Shown here: piece after piece, positions 42,674-51,764 of the stretch
Layout: each line of letters begins with the position of its first letter
How positions within the stretch are numbered: the first letter of the stretch is position 1
Origin: Runella slithyformis DSM 19594
Lineage (GTDB): Bacteria; Bacteroidota; Bacteroidia; Cytophagales; Spirosomataceae
DNA length: 64,000 nt
Assembly (NCBI RefSeq): GCF_000218895.1
Contig: NC_015703.1
Location: forward strand, 1,301,501 to 1,365,500
Reading direction: 5' to 3'
Program-made: the position numbers and the translations under genes
The notes under the pieces: model-generated
Seen by the model: the letters and a program-made list of their open reading frames with translations, nothing else
What the model was told of the DNA's origin: nothing
Databases searched by the model: none

Positions 42674-43576
42674 TTACCAACTGTACAAAAATCCGAAATT
42701 GATTGATTGTGCTAACTGCATTTTAGCGATTTGATCCTGATCGTAGATGGCAATTAATCCTATATTGACATTAAAATACTTAGCAAACTTAGCCGTTAGC
42801 TGCGCGTCCAGACGATTATCAATAGCTTTCAGATCCTGTGTACCGGCAAATGCCTGATAACGCCATTTGAAATTTACATCTTTTGCAATGTTTTTGTCAA
42901 AGTTCATGACAAGCTGCATAATGGCAATTTCATTACGGATAGATTTACCGCGTTCAACTCCATAATTTGAGAATTTGTACTCGGGTGTCAGGCGGTCAAT
43001 CTCTCTGTATAAATTTTTATTTCCCAAAATTGTTTGCCGAACAGCTCCCGGCGAAAACTGCATATTGAAAAACTTGTTCGGCTTCCATTCAATACCGATG
43101 GCTTCGGTCAGATAAGCAGGAGTAAAGAAAGCGGAAATAAACGGGAGGCGCGGGTCCCCGAAGTCGCGTCCATTTGCAATCTGAGTCAGAAAGTTAAGGT
43201 TAGCGAAAAAATACCACTGTGAGGCCGCTCCCAGTTTACGCCCATATTTAGAATCAAAGAATATCCGATCTATACTTTTACGAAAGGCATCTTCTTTGTT
43301 TTTGATCGCCCCTAACTGAAACTGAAAATCATTCACCCAATTTTCTTTTCCTCGGGTATATTCACCTTTAGAATTAAGATATACACCAAGCGCAATATTG
43401 GTAAGCCCTCCTCCCTGCCAACTTTCATTAAAGGTCCCCTGACTGAGGTTAAGTCCAAATTTTGAGGCTTTTTTCCAGTAACTCGTATCTTTTAACGCTT
43501 CCTGCGCAGATGCCGCCACTGAGAATATACATGTAAAGCACAGAGTAAGTATACAGAGAGGAAATTTAACAATCAT
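42674..43576 (-). CDS. DUF3078 exported protein
   Basis: The start is set at 43576 (MIVKFPLCILTLCFTCIFSV, signal peptide cleaved at ASA|Q); a longer frame would overlap the MscS-type gene by 14 bases. The mature protein of about 275 residues reads WKKASKFGLNLSQGTFNESW, WQGGGLTNIALGVYLNSKGE, WVNDFQFQLGAIKNKEDAFR, the DUF3078 pattern. It is rich in beta strands with a Trp end typical of outer-membrane barrels. Its place between two mechanosensitive channel genes suggests a role in envelope or osmotic stress, inferred from position only. Confidence 0.82.
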   Translation of the reverse strand: MIVKFPLCILTLCFTCIFSVAASAQEALKDTSYWKKASKFGLNLSQGTFNESWQGGGLTNIALGVYLNSKGEYTRGKENWVNDFQFQLGAIKNKEDAFRKSIDRIFFDSKYGRKLGAASQWYFFANLNFLTQIANGRDFGDPRLPFISAFFTPAYLTEAIGIEWKPNKFFNMQFSPGAVRQTILGNKNLYREIDRLTPEYKFSNYGVERGKSIRNEIAIMQLVMNFDKNIAKDVNFKWRYQAFAGTQDLKAIDNRLDAQLTAKFAKYFNVNIGLIAIYDQDQIAKMQLAQSINFGFLYSW

Positions 43577-43607
43577 TGATATAAAAATAAATAACCCAAG
43601 AAATAAC

Positions 43608-44441
43608 TTATTCATTTTCAAACACTTCCACTTTTTTCGTTTGAAGTGTTTGGAGAGGAAATATTGTTTTGGTTTCGCCTGTCCGGAGCGTTAGGGAAGT
43701 ACTGTCTAGATTGATAATGATCCCCTTTACTTCATCTACCTTTATCACCTGCCCCTCACGATAACGATTTTTGGTATAGAAAGAAGAAAGGATATTGGCC
43801 AGAATATCCCGGGACGCAAATCCGTATCCCACAGCAAACGCCAGGATGATTCCTCCAATGAGTAAATTAAAACTGGATTCAAGTAGCTCGGTATTGATAC
43901 CCGCTTGCCCTAAGGCACTGATAAGGGTAATAACTAAAAAAAAGGAAAATACAATGTTGCCAATCAGTTTGGCAGAAGGGACATTAAAGGATTTACAAAT
44001 GGAGATTACTGCATTTTTTATGGCTTCCGCTACCAAGACCCCAATTTGAAGCATGATGGCCGCTACAATTAGCTGGGGCACAAAATTGACCAGTTTTTCC
44101 ACCAAGCTTGTAAGGGCCCCAACACCCAAAGTTTTGGTAGCATCGGTAATAAACCCAAGCATGATAAAGTAATACAGTACTTTCGCTACAATTTGACTCA
44201 GCTTAACCTCTGTTTGCAGCTGTTTTACGATACTTATCTCATTAAGCTTATCTCCAATTTTATCAAACCCAACTCTTTCCAGTATTTTTTTAGTAACAAT
44301 TGCTAACAGTTTGGCTACAACGTACCCAATAAACAATATAAAAAAGGCAAAAATAAATCGTGGGACAAATTCAGCAAATTGATCAATCAGTTTTGTCAAA
44401 GTACTGATTAATACTTCTTTTACATTAGGCAATTCTTTCAT
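43608..44441 (-). CDS. MscS-family mechanosensitive ion channel
   Basis: The 277-residue protein has an N-terminal helix (FIFAFFILFIGYVVAKLLAI), a middle pair (LIVAAIMLQIGVLVAEAIKN; IVFSFFLVITLISALGQAGI), and a pore-lining stretch (LLIGGIILAFAVGYGFASRD). A short beta domain typical of MscS follows (YREGQVIKVDEVKGIIINLD, SLTLRTGETKTIFPLQTL). It lacks the large C-terminal cage of E. coli MscS and belongs to the small CmpX-like branch. It lies 12 bases after the 61-residue protein gene. Confidence 0.85.
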   Translation of the reverse strand: MKELPNVKEVLISTLTKLIDQFAEFVPRFIFAFFILFIGYVVAKLLAIVTKKILERVGFDKIGDKLNEISIVKQLQTEVKLSQIVAKVLYYFIMLGFITDATKTLGVGALTSLVEKLVNFVPQLIVAAIMLQIGVLVAEAIKNAVISICKSFNVPSAKLIGNIVFSFFLVITLISALGQAGINTELLESSFNLLIGGIILAFAVGYGFASRDILANILSSFYTKNRYREGQVIKVDEVKGIIINLDSTSLTLRTGETKTIFPLQTLQTKKVEVFENE

Positions 44442-44453
44442 CAGAAACGAGTT

Positions 44454-44639
44454 TTACTTTGATTCGTCCTTTGGCTTATCAGGATTAATTACTTCCTGTG
44501 CTGTGCTAAAGAAATGGCTTACAAACAGTGTAACAATTTCAAATGTGTTCCGCAAAGTATCTATCTCTGATACTAATGCTTTTTTTAGTGAGTCTGACAC
44601 TTTATCATCCGGATCTATGTTAAAAAAAGAGTTCTTCAT
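44454..44639 (-). CDS. Small soluble protein between sigma factor and MscS-type gene
   Basis: The 61-residue acidic protein (MKNSFFNIDPDDKVSDSLKK) is helical, with a central hydrophobic stretch IVTLFVSHFFSTAQ, and ends in Lys/Asp/Pro. It is tightly packed between the sigma-factor gene (22 bases upstream) and the channel gene (12 bases downstream), which supports its reality. It might be a channel accessory or a small anti-sigma-type protein. Neither can be shown. Confidence 0.5.
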   Translation of the reverse strand: MKNSFFNIDPDDKVSDSLKKALVSEIDTLRNTFEIVTLFVSHFFSTAQEVINPDKPKDESK

Positions 44640-44661
44640 AGTTTTTCATAACCTAAAAGGC

Positions 44662-45282
44662 TTAATGCTTTGTCCACCATTTGAGTAAAATAAGTATCTT
44701 ACTTAGAAAGAGTATCGAAAAGAGTAAACTTTCCGTATACCTTTTTCTCAATTTTTCACGTGTCCGCTTTAGCCTCATTTTTACAGCGCTTTCGGTAAGT
44801 CCGAAGGTTTCTGCAATGTCTTTAATGCTAAAGTCATCCTGATATTTCATCAATAAGATGGTGCGCTCTTCGGGCGAAATCCCGTTAAGCACTTCACGAA
44901 GGCGTTTGGTATCCATTTCCATTTCGCTGACATCATCCGACTCATCAATAACATCAACGCTTTCCGTCAATTCATCCTCTGCCAACTTCTTAGCGGTTCT
45001 TAACTGATCCATACAATAATTGTATGTGATCGAAAACAGCCACGTTGAGAATTTGGAATTCTCCTTAAATGACCCTACCCGAACAATCAACTTTAAGAAA
45101 ATATCGTGAGTGAAATCCTCTGCTTTGGCTTGATCTTTTACAAAGGATAGGCATTTACGATATACTTTATCAGCATATCGATCATAAATTTCTTCAAAAA
45201 AAGGATTACGTTGGGTATCAACGTATAAACGCACTAACTGCTCGTCAGTATAGTTCTTCAGCCCGGTCGAGTGTACGCTCAT
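44662..45282 (-). CDS. ECF-type sigma factor with hydrophobic C-terminal tail
   Basis: The start is set at 45282 (MSVHSTGLKNYTDEQLVRLY); the 59 upstream codons lack sigma similarity. The 206-residue protein has sigma-2 (NPFFEEIYDRYADKVYRKCL, FSTWLFSITYNYCMDQLRTA) and sigma-4 with its helix-turn-helix (FSIKDIAETFGLTESAVKMR). After the last helix comes the stretch SLLFSILFLSKILILLKWW, long and hydrophobic enough to bind or span the membrane. No anti-sigma gene is adjacent. It heads the minus-strand run encoding two mechanosensitive channels. Confidence 0.85.
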   Translation of the reverse strand: MSVHSTGLKNYTDEQLVRLYVDTQRNPFFEEIYDRYADKVYRKCLSFVKDQAKAEDFTHDIFLKLIVRVGSFKENSKFSTWLFSITYNYCMDQLRTAKKLAEDELTESVDVIDESDDVSEMEMDTKRLREVLNGISPEERTILLMKYQDDFSIKDIAETFGLTESAVKMRLKRTREKLRKRYTESLLFSILFLSKILILLKWWTKH

Positions 45283-45458
45283 TATGACGAAAAAGAAGGG
45301 GTTTAGTAACAAAAAAACTATAATTAATTTATCATATGACATTGACAGCAATAGGTCAAGGCCATAACCGTATAAAAATAAAGCTTTTACCTCAATATTA
45401 TTTATGTAATAATAAAATATGGCCATTAAATGGCACAAGATGGCAGAAAAAAGGCACA

Positions 45459-45490
45459 AAAAAACCCCGAGAGCAATTTTCGGGGTTTTA
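45459..45490 (-). terminator. Rho-independent terminator after tsf
   Basis: AAACCCCGA and TCGGGGTTT form a stem with the loop GAGCAATTT (approximately). On the minus strand a long T-run follows. It lies 18 bases past the tsf stop and separates it from the sigma-factor gene. Confidence 0.88.
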
Positions 45491-45507
45491 AACTATATGA
45501 CTTTTAA

Positions 45508-46344
45508 TTATGCGCCAATTGCTATATGCTTAAAGGATTTAACCGTTAATCCTTTTTGGGTTTTCTCAAGTAATTGAGCAATGGTCAATGAACCGTCTTT
45601 AATGAATTCCTGATTCAATAAAGTGCTTTCTTTGTAAAATTTATTCAACCGACCCAACGCAATTTTTTCAAGCATCGCTTCCGCTTTACCTTCATTACGG
45701 GCAAGTTCTTTACCTACTTCGATTTCACGCTCAATGGTTGCGGCATCTACGTCACCTTTATCAACGGCGATCGGCTTCATGGCAGCTACCTGCATGGCAA
45801 TGTCACGGCCCACTTCTGAAAGATCTGCGCCATTTACGCCGGTAAATGCCACCAATACACCGCGTTTGTTATTTGAGTGAACATACGAACTTACGACATC
45901 TGCCGATACGTTTTCATAGGCGATCAATTCCAATTTTTCACCGATTTTACCGATCAGCTCAGTGATATGTTCAGCCAATGTCCGACCGTCAGCCTGAGGC
46001 GTGGCAAGCAATGCCTCTTTATCAGGAGCGTTACCGGCAACTGCCTGGCTCATGATGTTGGTAGCCAGATTTTGGAAGCTTTCCACTTTTGATACGGGTT
46101 CTGTCTCGCAGGCTAAGCCTACAATTTTTCCGTTTGTACCATCCGGACTGACGTGTACCAGAACCAGACCTTCAGATACAACGTTGTCGGCACGTTTAGC
46201 GGCCACTTTTTGACCTTGTTTACGAAGAATATCAACGGCCTGTTCAAAATCACCATCGGCTTCGGTAAGGGCTTTTTTACAATCCATCATGCCCGCGCCG
46301 GTCATTTGACGAAGCTTATTAACATCTGCTGCTGTGATAGCCAT
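45508..46344 (-). CDS. tsf: Translation elongation factor Ts
   Basis: The 278-residue protein recharges EF-Tu with GTP. The N-terminal UBA-like domain reads VNKLRQMTGAGMMDCKKALT with the conserved TGAGMMDCK. The core has NKRGVLVAFTG and DIAMQVAAMKP, and the C-terminal part has LLNQEFIKDGSLTIAQLL. Size is normal. It lies 255 bases downstream of rpsB, the standard order, and ends at a good terminator. Confidence 0.95.
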   Translation of the reverse strand: MAITAADVNKLRQMTGAGMMDCKKALTEADGDFEQAVDILRKQGQKVAAKRADNVVSEGLVLVHVSPDGTNGKIVGLACETEPVSKVESFQNLATNIMSQAVAGNAPDKEALLATPQADGRTLAEHITELIGKIGEKLELIAYENVSADVVSSYVHSNNKRGVLVAFTGVNGADLSEVGRDIAMQVAAMKPIAVDKGDVDAATIEREIEVGKELARNEGKAEAMLEKIALGRLNKFYKESTLLNQEFIKDGSLTIAQLLEKTQKGLTVKSFKHIAIGA

Positions 46345-46599
46345 TTTATGAATTAAGTTTTAAGATTTAATTAGTTCTGTTCCGGTATTTTTATTGATCT
46401 GCGATCTTGAATACGGTATTTTTACTGAAGCCCTACTGCAAAAATCGCCAAAATCAACTGACTTCTATTTTATCAAATCGTTAAACGGAATAGCCCATAG
46501 CTTATAGAAGGCTACGGGCTATCCGAATCAGACGACAGCGGCACAGGCCGCCGTCGCAAGACTGCCGCCGAAGCGGGATTATAGTGTATATCGAAGATA
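46345..46599. promoter_or_regulatory. rpsB-tsf spacer with a hairpin
   Basis: No gene is seen. On the minus strand ATAGCCCGTAGC and GCTATGGGCTAT (about 46489-46521) form a 12-bp stem with one mismatch, without a T-run. It could modulate read-through from rpsB into tsf. A second GC-rich inverted stretch lies near 46535-46575. Confidence 0.4.
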
Positions 46600-47406
46600 T
46601 TATTCTTCGGTTTCTGCCTCAATAGCGGCTTTTGGCGCTTCTGCTACATCTGCCTTCTCATCTTCTGCACGTTTTGCATCTTCTTCCTCTGCTAAGCGGG
46701 CATCATCACGCTCCTGCTTGCGCTCAAGTAAGCCTTCCTCAATTGCTTTTCCGATCGCTAGTGTAATCAACGAAATTGATTTGTACGCATCATCATTGGC
46801 CGGGATCACATAATCTACCTCGTTAGGGTTAGAGTTGGTATCACACATGGCAATGACAGGAATGTTCAGACGTTTTGCTTCGGCAACGGCGATGTGTTCG
46901 CGTTTTACATCCACTACAAACAAAGCGGCAGGCAAGCGGGTCAGATCAGCTACCCCGCCCAACAAACGCTCCAGTTTATCTTTCTCACGGCCTTTGATAA
47001 GGCGCTCACGCTTTGCAATGTTGCTGGCAGTAGACTCATCGCTGAGCATTTTGTCCAACGTCTGCATTTTTTTCAATGACTTACGAATGGTAGCGAAGTT
47101 GGTCAACATACCGCCCAACCAACGCTCAGTCACAAACGGCATTTTCAAGCGACGTGCTTCTTCCGATACGATTTCCTGAGCTTGTTTTTTGGTAGCGACA
47201 AACATTACTTTACGGCCTGAACGTACTACGCTTTTCACATAGTGACATGCTTCATCCAATGAAGCAATAGTCTTGTTAAGGTCAATGATGTGGATTCCGT
47301 TTTTCTCCATGAAAATATACGGAGCCATACGGGGATCCCACTTACGGGTCAAGTGACCAAAATGAACGCCTGCATCTAACAGGTCTTTGTACTCTAATTG
47401 TGCCAT
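46600..47406 (-). CDS. rpsB: 30S ribosomal protein S2
   Basis: The start is set at 47406 (MAQLEYKDLLDAGVHFGHLT), which matches the family; a frame extension of 12 residues is not conserved. S2 motifs are clear: GVHFGHLTRKWDPRMAPYIF, VMFVATKKQAQEIV, ERWLGGMLTNFATIRKSLKK, PVIAMCDTNSNPNEVDYVIP. The C-terminal tail is acidic (EEDAKRAEDEKADVAE), as common in Bacteroidota. It is followed by tsf and preceded by rpsI. Confidence 0.96.
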   Translation of the reverse strand: MAQLEYKDLLDAGVHFGHLTRKWDPRMAPYIFMEKNGIHIIDLNKTIASLDEACHYVKSVVRSGRKVMFVATKKQAQEIVSEEARRLKMPFVTERWLGGMLTNFATIRKSLKKMQTLDKMLSDESTASNIAKRERLIKGREKDKLERLLGGVADLTRLPAALFVVDVKREHIAVAEAKRLNIPVIAMCDTNSNPNEVDYVIPANDDAYKSISLITLAIGKAIEEGLLERKQERDDARLAEEEDAKRAEDEKADVAEAPKAAIEAETEE

Positions 47407-47579
47407 TTTGTTATTTTGATAAATGTTGGAATGAATCCTCACCCAGAGAGGATTTTAAAAGTGTGCAGCACCACACATCGGACACGATAAGCGCGGCCTG
47501 GACGTATATGTCAGAACAATCGGCATCAATGAAATCATAAATAAACGTATGACCTGATTGATAACGACCAACAATGATA
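47407..47579 (-). promoter_or_regulatory. Leader of rpsB with two hairpins
   Basis: On the minus strand the 173 bases between rpsI and rpsB contain GTGTGGTGCTGCACAC (near 47461) and AATCCTCTCTGGGTGAGGATT (near 47436), two adjacent stems just before the S2 start. S2 controls its own message in other bacteria. Whether this leader does so cannot be read from sequence. Confidence 0.4.
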
Positions 47580-47966
47580 TTAACGTTTAGAGAACTGGAA
47601 CCGACGACGGGCTTTGGCACGACCGTATTTTTTACGCTCAACCATACGTGCATCACGTGTCAGGAATCCTTCTTTTTTCAATGCCGGACGAAATTCGCCG
47701 TTGATTTCGCACAAAGCACGGGCAATGGCCATACGAGTGGCTTCTGCCTGTCCTCTGATACCGCCTCCGCGAACATTCACTTTGATGTCGTAGTTGCCTG
47801 CCACGTTAACGGTGGTCAACGGTTGCTTCAAAATGATTTGAAGCGTCTCAACAGGGAAATATTCGGCAAACTCACGGCCATTGACCTTGATGCTGCCTTG
47901 CCCGGCTGATACATAGACACGAGCCACTGAAGTTTTTCTTCTACCTACTGTGTTAGTAACTTCCAT
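47580..47966 (-). CDS. rpsI: 30S ribosomal protein S9
   Basis: The 128-residue protein has the usual N-terminus [20 protein letters not shown] and ends in the tRNA-contacting tail [18 protein letters not shown]. It follows rplM by 55 bases, the universal L13-S9 order. Confidence 0.96.
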   Translation of the reverse strand: MEVTNTVGRRKTSVARVYVSAGQGSIKVNGREFAEYFPVETLQIILKQPLTTVNVAGNYDIKVNVRGGGIRGQAEATRMAIARALCEINGEFRPALKKEGFLTRDARMVERKKYGRAKARRRFQFSKR

Positions 47967-48021
47967 TTTTTTATTTTTAGCGGTTAAAAGTTAACGTTTA
48001 ACTTTTAACGAACTCGTTTTT

Positions 48022-48465
48022 TTAAAAGGTGATCTCTTTAGGTTGCTGAGCCGAATGCGGATGTTCTCCACCTGCGTACACGTACAGGTTCGTAAACATA
48101 CGACGTCCCAGACGGTTTTTGGGAAGCATCCCTTTGACCGCCATCTCAACGACGCGGTGCGGGTGTTTTTCCATAATCTCACGAGGAGTAGCGAAACGCT
48201 GACCACCGGGGTGACCTGTGTGACGAACGTATTCTTTGTCGGTCATTTTCTTGCCTGTCAAACGAATTTTGTCGGCGTTGATGACAATCACGTTGTCTCC
48301 GCAATCTACGTGCGGAGTAAAATAAGGCTTGTGCTTTCCACGCAAAATTTTGGCAATTTGGCTGGCCAAACGACCCAAAATTTCGCCGTTAGCATCTACC
48401 ACTATCCAGTCCTTTTGGACGGTAGCGGAGTTAGCCGATACGGTTTTGTAACTGAGTGTATCCAC
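48022..48465 (-). CDS. rplM: 50S ribosomal protein L13
   Basis: The 147-residue protein starts with GTG at 48465 ([20 protein letters not shown]), the conserved Bacteroidota start. L13 motifs follow: [58 protein letters not shown], and [20 protein letters not shown]. It is first in the rplM-rpsI-rpsB-tsf string and has a strong promoter. Confidence 0.96.
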   Translation of the reverse strand: MDTLSYKTVSANSATVQKDWIVVDANGEILGRLASQIAKILRGKHKPYFTPHVDCGDNVIVINADKIRLTGKKMTDKEYVRHTGHPGGQRFATPREIMEKHPHRVVEMAVKGMLPKNRLGRRMFTNLYVYAGGEHPHSAQQPKEITF

Positions 48466-48541
48466 TTTAGTTATTACTTTTTTCGTTGAAAATCAATTAA
48501 TTAACTATATAAACGGGCATTTTGAGGCAAAAATCGGACTG

Positions 48542-48573
48542 CAAATATAGCGGTTTGCTATTTGAATCACAAA
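48542..48573 (-). promoter_or_regulatory. Bacteroidota-type promoter of rplM
   Basis: On the minus strand TTTG (48573-48570) and TATATTTG (48549-48542) are separated by 20 bases. This fits the -33/-7 pattern and leaves a leader of about 70 bases to the GTG start. Confidence 0.65.
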
Positions 48574-48704
48574 ATGATTCTGAAAATTAAATTATTAGTG
48601 ATTTATTCTTTATTCTTGCAGTGGAAGAATCCCCCCCTACTGAGGTGTTTTTTCTGTCCAAAAACCATTCATTCAACCTAATTATATTCCAAATTATTCA
48701 CATT

Positions 48705-50288
48705 ATGCCTCAATTCGATTTTTTAGTGATTGGCTCCGGCATTGCGGGCTTGAGCTACGCGGCCAAACTGGCACGGCATTTTGATGCGCTGAAAGAAAAG
48801 ATATCCATTGCGGTCATTACCAAAGTGCAGGCCGACGAAACCAATACTAAATACGCTCAGGGGGGAATTGCAGCCGTTTGGGCCGAGGAAGATTCGTTTG
48901 AAAAACACATTGATGATACTATGGTAGCCGGTGGTGGAATCAGCAAACGCAGCATCGTAGAAATCGTGGTAAAAGAAGCCCCGGAGCGCATCATGGAGCT
49001 GATCTCATACGGCACACGCTTCGATAAAGAAGCCGACGGTGAATATGACCTTGCCAAAGAAGGCGGTCATTCTGACCACCGTATCCTGCACTTCAAAGAT
49101 GCCACCGGAGCCGAAATCGAACGAGCCTTGCTGGACGAGGTCAAGAGTCATTCGTCCATTCAGATCTTCACCCATTATTTCGCCGTTGATCTTATTACTC
49201 AGCACCATTTGGGAGAGACCGTCTATCGTCACCGCGACGATATCAAATGTTTTGGGGCTTATGTTTTAAATACCAAAACGGGAAAAGTAGAAAAATTTTT
49301 GGCCAAAACAACCATGCTTGCCACAGGAGGGATCGGAAATATCTACCAAAATACGACCAATCCGCGCATCGCTACCGGCGACGGCATTGCGATGGCCTAC
49401 CGCGCCAAAGGGGTGTGTGATAATATGGAATTCATTCAATTTCACCCTACTGCCCTTTATCAGCCAGGCAAAAAGCCTAACTTCCTTATTTCGGAGGCTG
49501 TACGCGGTTTTGGGGGTGTTTTGCGAAACAAAAAAGGAGAGACTTTCATGGAGCACTATGATCCGCGTCTTTCACTTGCTCCCCGTGACATTGTGGCCCG
49601 CTCCATTGATTCCGAAATGAAAAAGTACGGTGATGAACACGTCTACATTGATGTCACTCATTGCGATTACGAAAAATTTATTGAGCATTTTCCCAATATT
49701 ACCGCCTATTGCCATGATCATTTGGGCATTGATGTTCGCAAAGATTACATTCCCGTAGTTCCGGCACAGCATTATATGTGCGGCGGTATCAAAGTAAATG
49801 AATTTGGACAAACCAATATTTTCTACCTGTATGCCGCCGGCGAATGCGCCTGCACCGGCCTGCACGGTGCCAATCGCCTGGCTTCCAATTCACTGCTTGA
49901 AGCGGTGGTTTTCGCACATCGCGCGTTCCTGAAAACCATTGAACATCTGGATGATGCCTATGTACCTGACAACATTCCGGAATGGAACGACGAAGGAACA
50001 ACACACCCGGAAGAAGCCATATTGGTGACCGAAATGGCGAAAGAACTGGAATCCATCATGTCCAATTACGTGGGAATTGTACGTACCAACCGACGCCTGC
50101 AACGCGCTCACGACCGCCTGGAGCTCATCTTCAAGGAGCACGAAGACCTCTACCGGCAGTCAAAGGTATCGGTGCCGATCATGGAGCTTCGCAACATGAT
50201 CAATGTCTCCTATCTGGTATTGAAAATGGCCATGGCGCGCCGTGAGAACGTAGGCCTTCACTTCAACCTGGACCACGTGAAGAAATAA
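48705..50288 (+). CDS. nadB: L-aspartate oxidase
   Basis: The start is set at 48705 (MPQFDFLVIGSGIAGLSYAA), giving 527 residues, the usual size; the frame is open 28 residues further. The enzyme oxidises aspartate to iminoaspartate in NAD synthesis. Motifs are the FAD-binding VIGSGIAGLSYAAKLA, TKYAQGGIAAVW, EGGHSDHRILHFKDATG, and the active-site segment GLHGANRLASNSLLEAVVFA near 380-400. The partners nadA and nadC are not in the window. A terminator follows at 50408. Confidence 0.93.
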   Translation: MPQFDFLVIGSGIAGLSYAAKLARHFDALKEKISIAVITKVQADETNTKYAQGGIAAVWAEEDSFEKHIDDTMVAGGGISKRSIVEIVVKEAPERIMELISYGTRFDKEADGEYDLAKEGGHSDHRILHFKDATGAEIERALLDEVKSHSSIQIFTHYFAVDLITQHHLGETVYRHRDDIKCFGAYVLNTKTGKVEKFLAKTTMLATGGIGNIYQNTTNPRIATGDGIAMAYRAKGVCDNMEFIQFHPTALYQPGKKPNFLISEAVRGFGGVLRNKKGETFMEHYDPRLSLAPRDIVARSIDSEMKKYGDEHVYIDVTHCDYEKFIEHFPNITAYCHDHLGIDVRKDYIPVVPAQHYMCGGIKVNEFGQTNIFYLYAAGECACTGLHGANRLASNSLLEAVVFAHRAFLKTIEHLDDAYVPDNIPEWNDEGTTHPEEAILVTEMAKELESIMSNYVGIVRTNRRLQRAHDRLELIFKEHEDLYRQSKVSVPIMELRNMINVSYLVLKMAMARRENVGLHFNLDHVKK

Positions 50289-50293
50289 ACGGA

Positions 50294-50340
50294 GCGAATT
50301 ACAAATTCGCAGTTACTTTAGGACAAGATTACAAATCCTG
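50294..50340. repeat. REP-like palindromes with ATTACAAAT core
   Basis: GCGAATTACAAATTCGC at 50294-50310 is a palindrome with a 3-base centre. A related imperfect copy (AGGACAAGATTACAAATCCT) follows at about 50320-50339. These share the design of the GGATTTgAAATCC elements at 9912-10013. Confidence 0.7.
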
Positions 50341-50407
50341 CCCGGCATCAGGCATTGAAACCGGTTTAAAAGAATAACATTGCCGAAACGTAGAATTTGA
50401 TATTTTT

Positions 50408-50437
50408 GGGCGTTTATCAACGAACGCCCTTTTTTAT
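50408..50437 (+). terminator. Terminator between nadB and the DUF5690 gene
   Basis: GGGCGTT (50408-50414) pairs with AACGCCC (50423-50429), followed by six T. Confidence 0.85.
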
Positions 50438-50455
50438 TTTTCCTAAACCCTTTTT

Positions 50456-51715
50456 ATGAAAAAATCGTCTGAATTTCGCCTCATGGTCTGGGGGTCGACC
50501 GCTGCTTTTTGTGCCTATGCCTGTATGTACGCTTTTCGACGGGGAATCACGGCCGCTACGTTTGACGGGATGGTTTTTTGGGGAGTGAATTATAAAATTT
50601 GGCTGATTACGCTGCAAGTATTGGGATATGCTTTCTCCAAACTCATCGGCATTAAGGTGGTTTCGGAAATGAGGCCCACTCAACGCGCCCTTTATTTATT
50701 GGGGTTTGTGGGGTTTGCCGAATTGGCATTATTGGGATTTGCCTTGGTGCCGGCTCCCTATAATATTCCTTTTCTATTCCTGAACGGTCTTCCGTTGGGC
50801 ATGGTGTATGGAACGGTGCTAGGCTTTTTGGAAGGCCGACGCCAGACGGATGCGTTGGTGGCAGGGCTAACGGCTTCGTTTATTTTTGCGTCGGGATTTG
50901 TCAAAACCATTGGGAAAACGCTGTTAAATTCGGGCGTTTCAGAGTTTTGGATGCCGTTTACAACGGGACTTTTATTTGCGTTGCCGTTGCTGTTGGCCGT
51001 TTGGGCCTTGGCCAAATTACCTGCCCCTACCGCCGAAGACCGCGCCGAGCGCACCGAGCGAGCGCCCATGAATGCCGCCGACCGAAGCCGTTTTATCCAA
51101 ACCTTTTCGGTTGGACTGGTTACCCTGATCGTCTCCTACGTTTTCTTAACCGCGTTCCGTGATTTCAGAGACAATTTTGCCCCCGAAATATTGAAGCTTG
51201 CCGGTGTGGATAATCCGTTGATCTTTACCCAAACCGAAACCTTTGTATCCGTCTTTATTTTACTGCTGATGGCTACGCTGCGTTGGGTCAAGGACAATTG
51301 GAAGGCATTTTATCTTATTAACCTGCTGTTGATCGCCGGAGGAATTACAGTAGGCGTCAGTACGTGGCTATTTCAGCAGGGACTACTGTCGCCGGGCGTG
51401 TGGTTTACACTGACGGGTGTGGGGCTATATCTGGCGTATGTACCCTGCAATGGCCTTTATTTTGAGCGCTTTGTGGCTTCGTTCAAGTACGTCAGTACAG
51501 TGAGTTTTGTGGTGACATTGGCCGATTGGTGGGGTTATTTGGGAACGGTGGGCGTATTGCTCTACAAAAATTTCGGCCAACCCAACATCAGTTTTCTGGA
51601 TTTCTTTATCTACGGTGCCTATATTTTGGCGGTGGTGTATGTGGTGTTGGTGGTGGTTTCGTTTGGTTTTTTTAAGCGGAAGTATGAAGCAATGAATCCT
51701 GAAATTATCCATTAA
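50456..51715 (+). CDS. DUF5690 family multi-pass membrane protein (MFS-like)
   Basis: The 419-residue protein has about twelve hydrophobic segments and opens with FRLMVWGSTAAFCAYACMYA FRR-type text, the DUF5690 signature with Cys-Ala-Tyr and Arg-Arg after the first helix. The loop FLEGRRQTDALVAGLTASFI and the late FRDFRDNFAPEILK are further marks. The layout is that of a major facilitator superfamily carrier. No substrate is known. It starts just 19 bases after the nadB terminator. Confidence 0.82.
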   Translation: MKKSSEFRLMVWGSTAAFCAYACMYAFRRGITAATFDGMVFWGVNYKIWLITLQVLGYAFSKLIGIKVVSEMRPTQRALYLLGFVGFAELALLGFALVPAPYNIPFLFLNGLPLGMVYGTVLGFLEGRRQTDALVAGLTASFIFASGFVKTIGKTLLNSGVSEFWMPFTTGLLFALPLLLAVWALAKLPAPTAEDRAERTERAPMNAADRSRFIQTFSVGLVTLIVSYVFLTAFRDFRDNFAPEILKLAGVDNPLIFTQTETFVSVFILLLMATLRWVKDNWKAFYLINLLLIAGGITVGVSTWLFQQGLLSPGVWFTLTGVGLYLAYVPCNGLYFERFVASFKYVSTVSFVVTLADWWGYLGTVGVLLYKNFGQPNISFLDFFIYGAYILAVVYVVLVVVSFGFFKRKYEAMNPEIIH

Positions 51716-51716
51716 A

Positions 51717-51753
51717 GAGCAGGCCGGGAATACTTTTCCGGGCCCGCTTTTTA
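51717..51753 (+). terminator. Terminator after the DUF5690 gene
   Basis: A 13-bp stem with two mismatches (AGCAGGCCGGGAA against TTCCGGGCCCGCT) is followed by five T. It sits at the stop codon and before the convergent RraA-family gene. Confidence 0.75.
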
Positions 51754-51764
51754 TCTCTTTTTGA

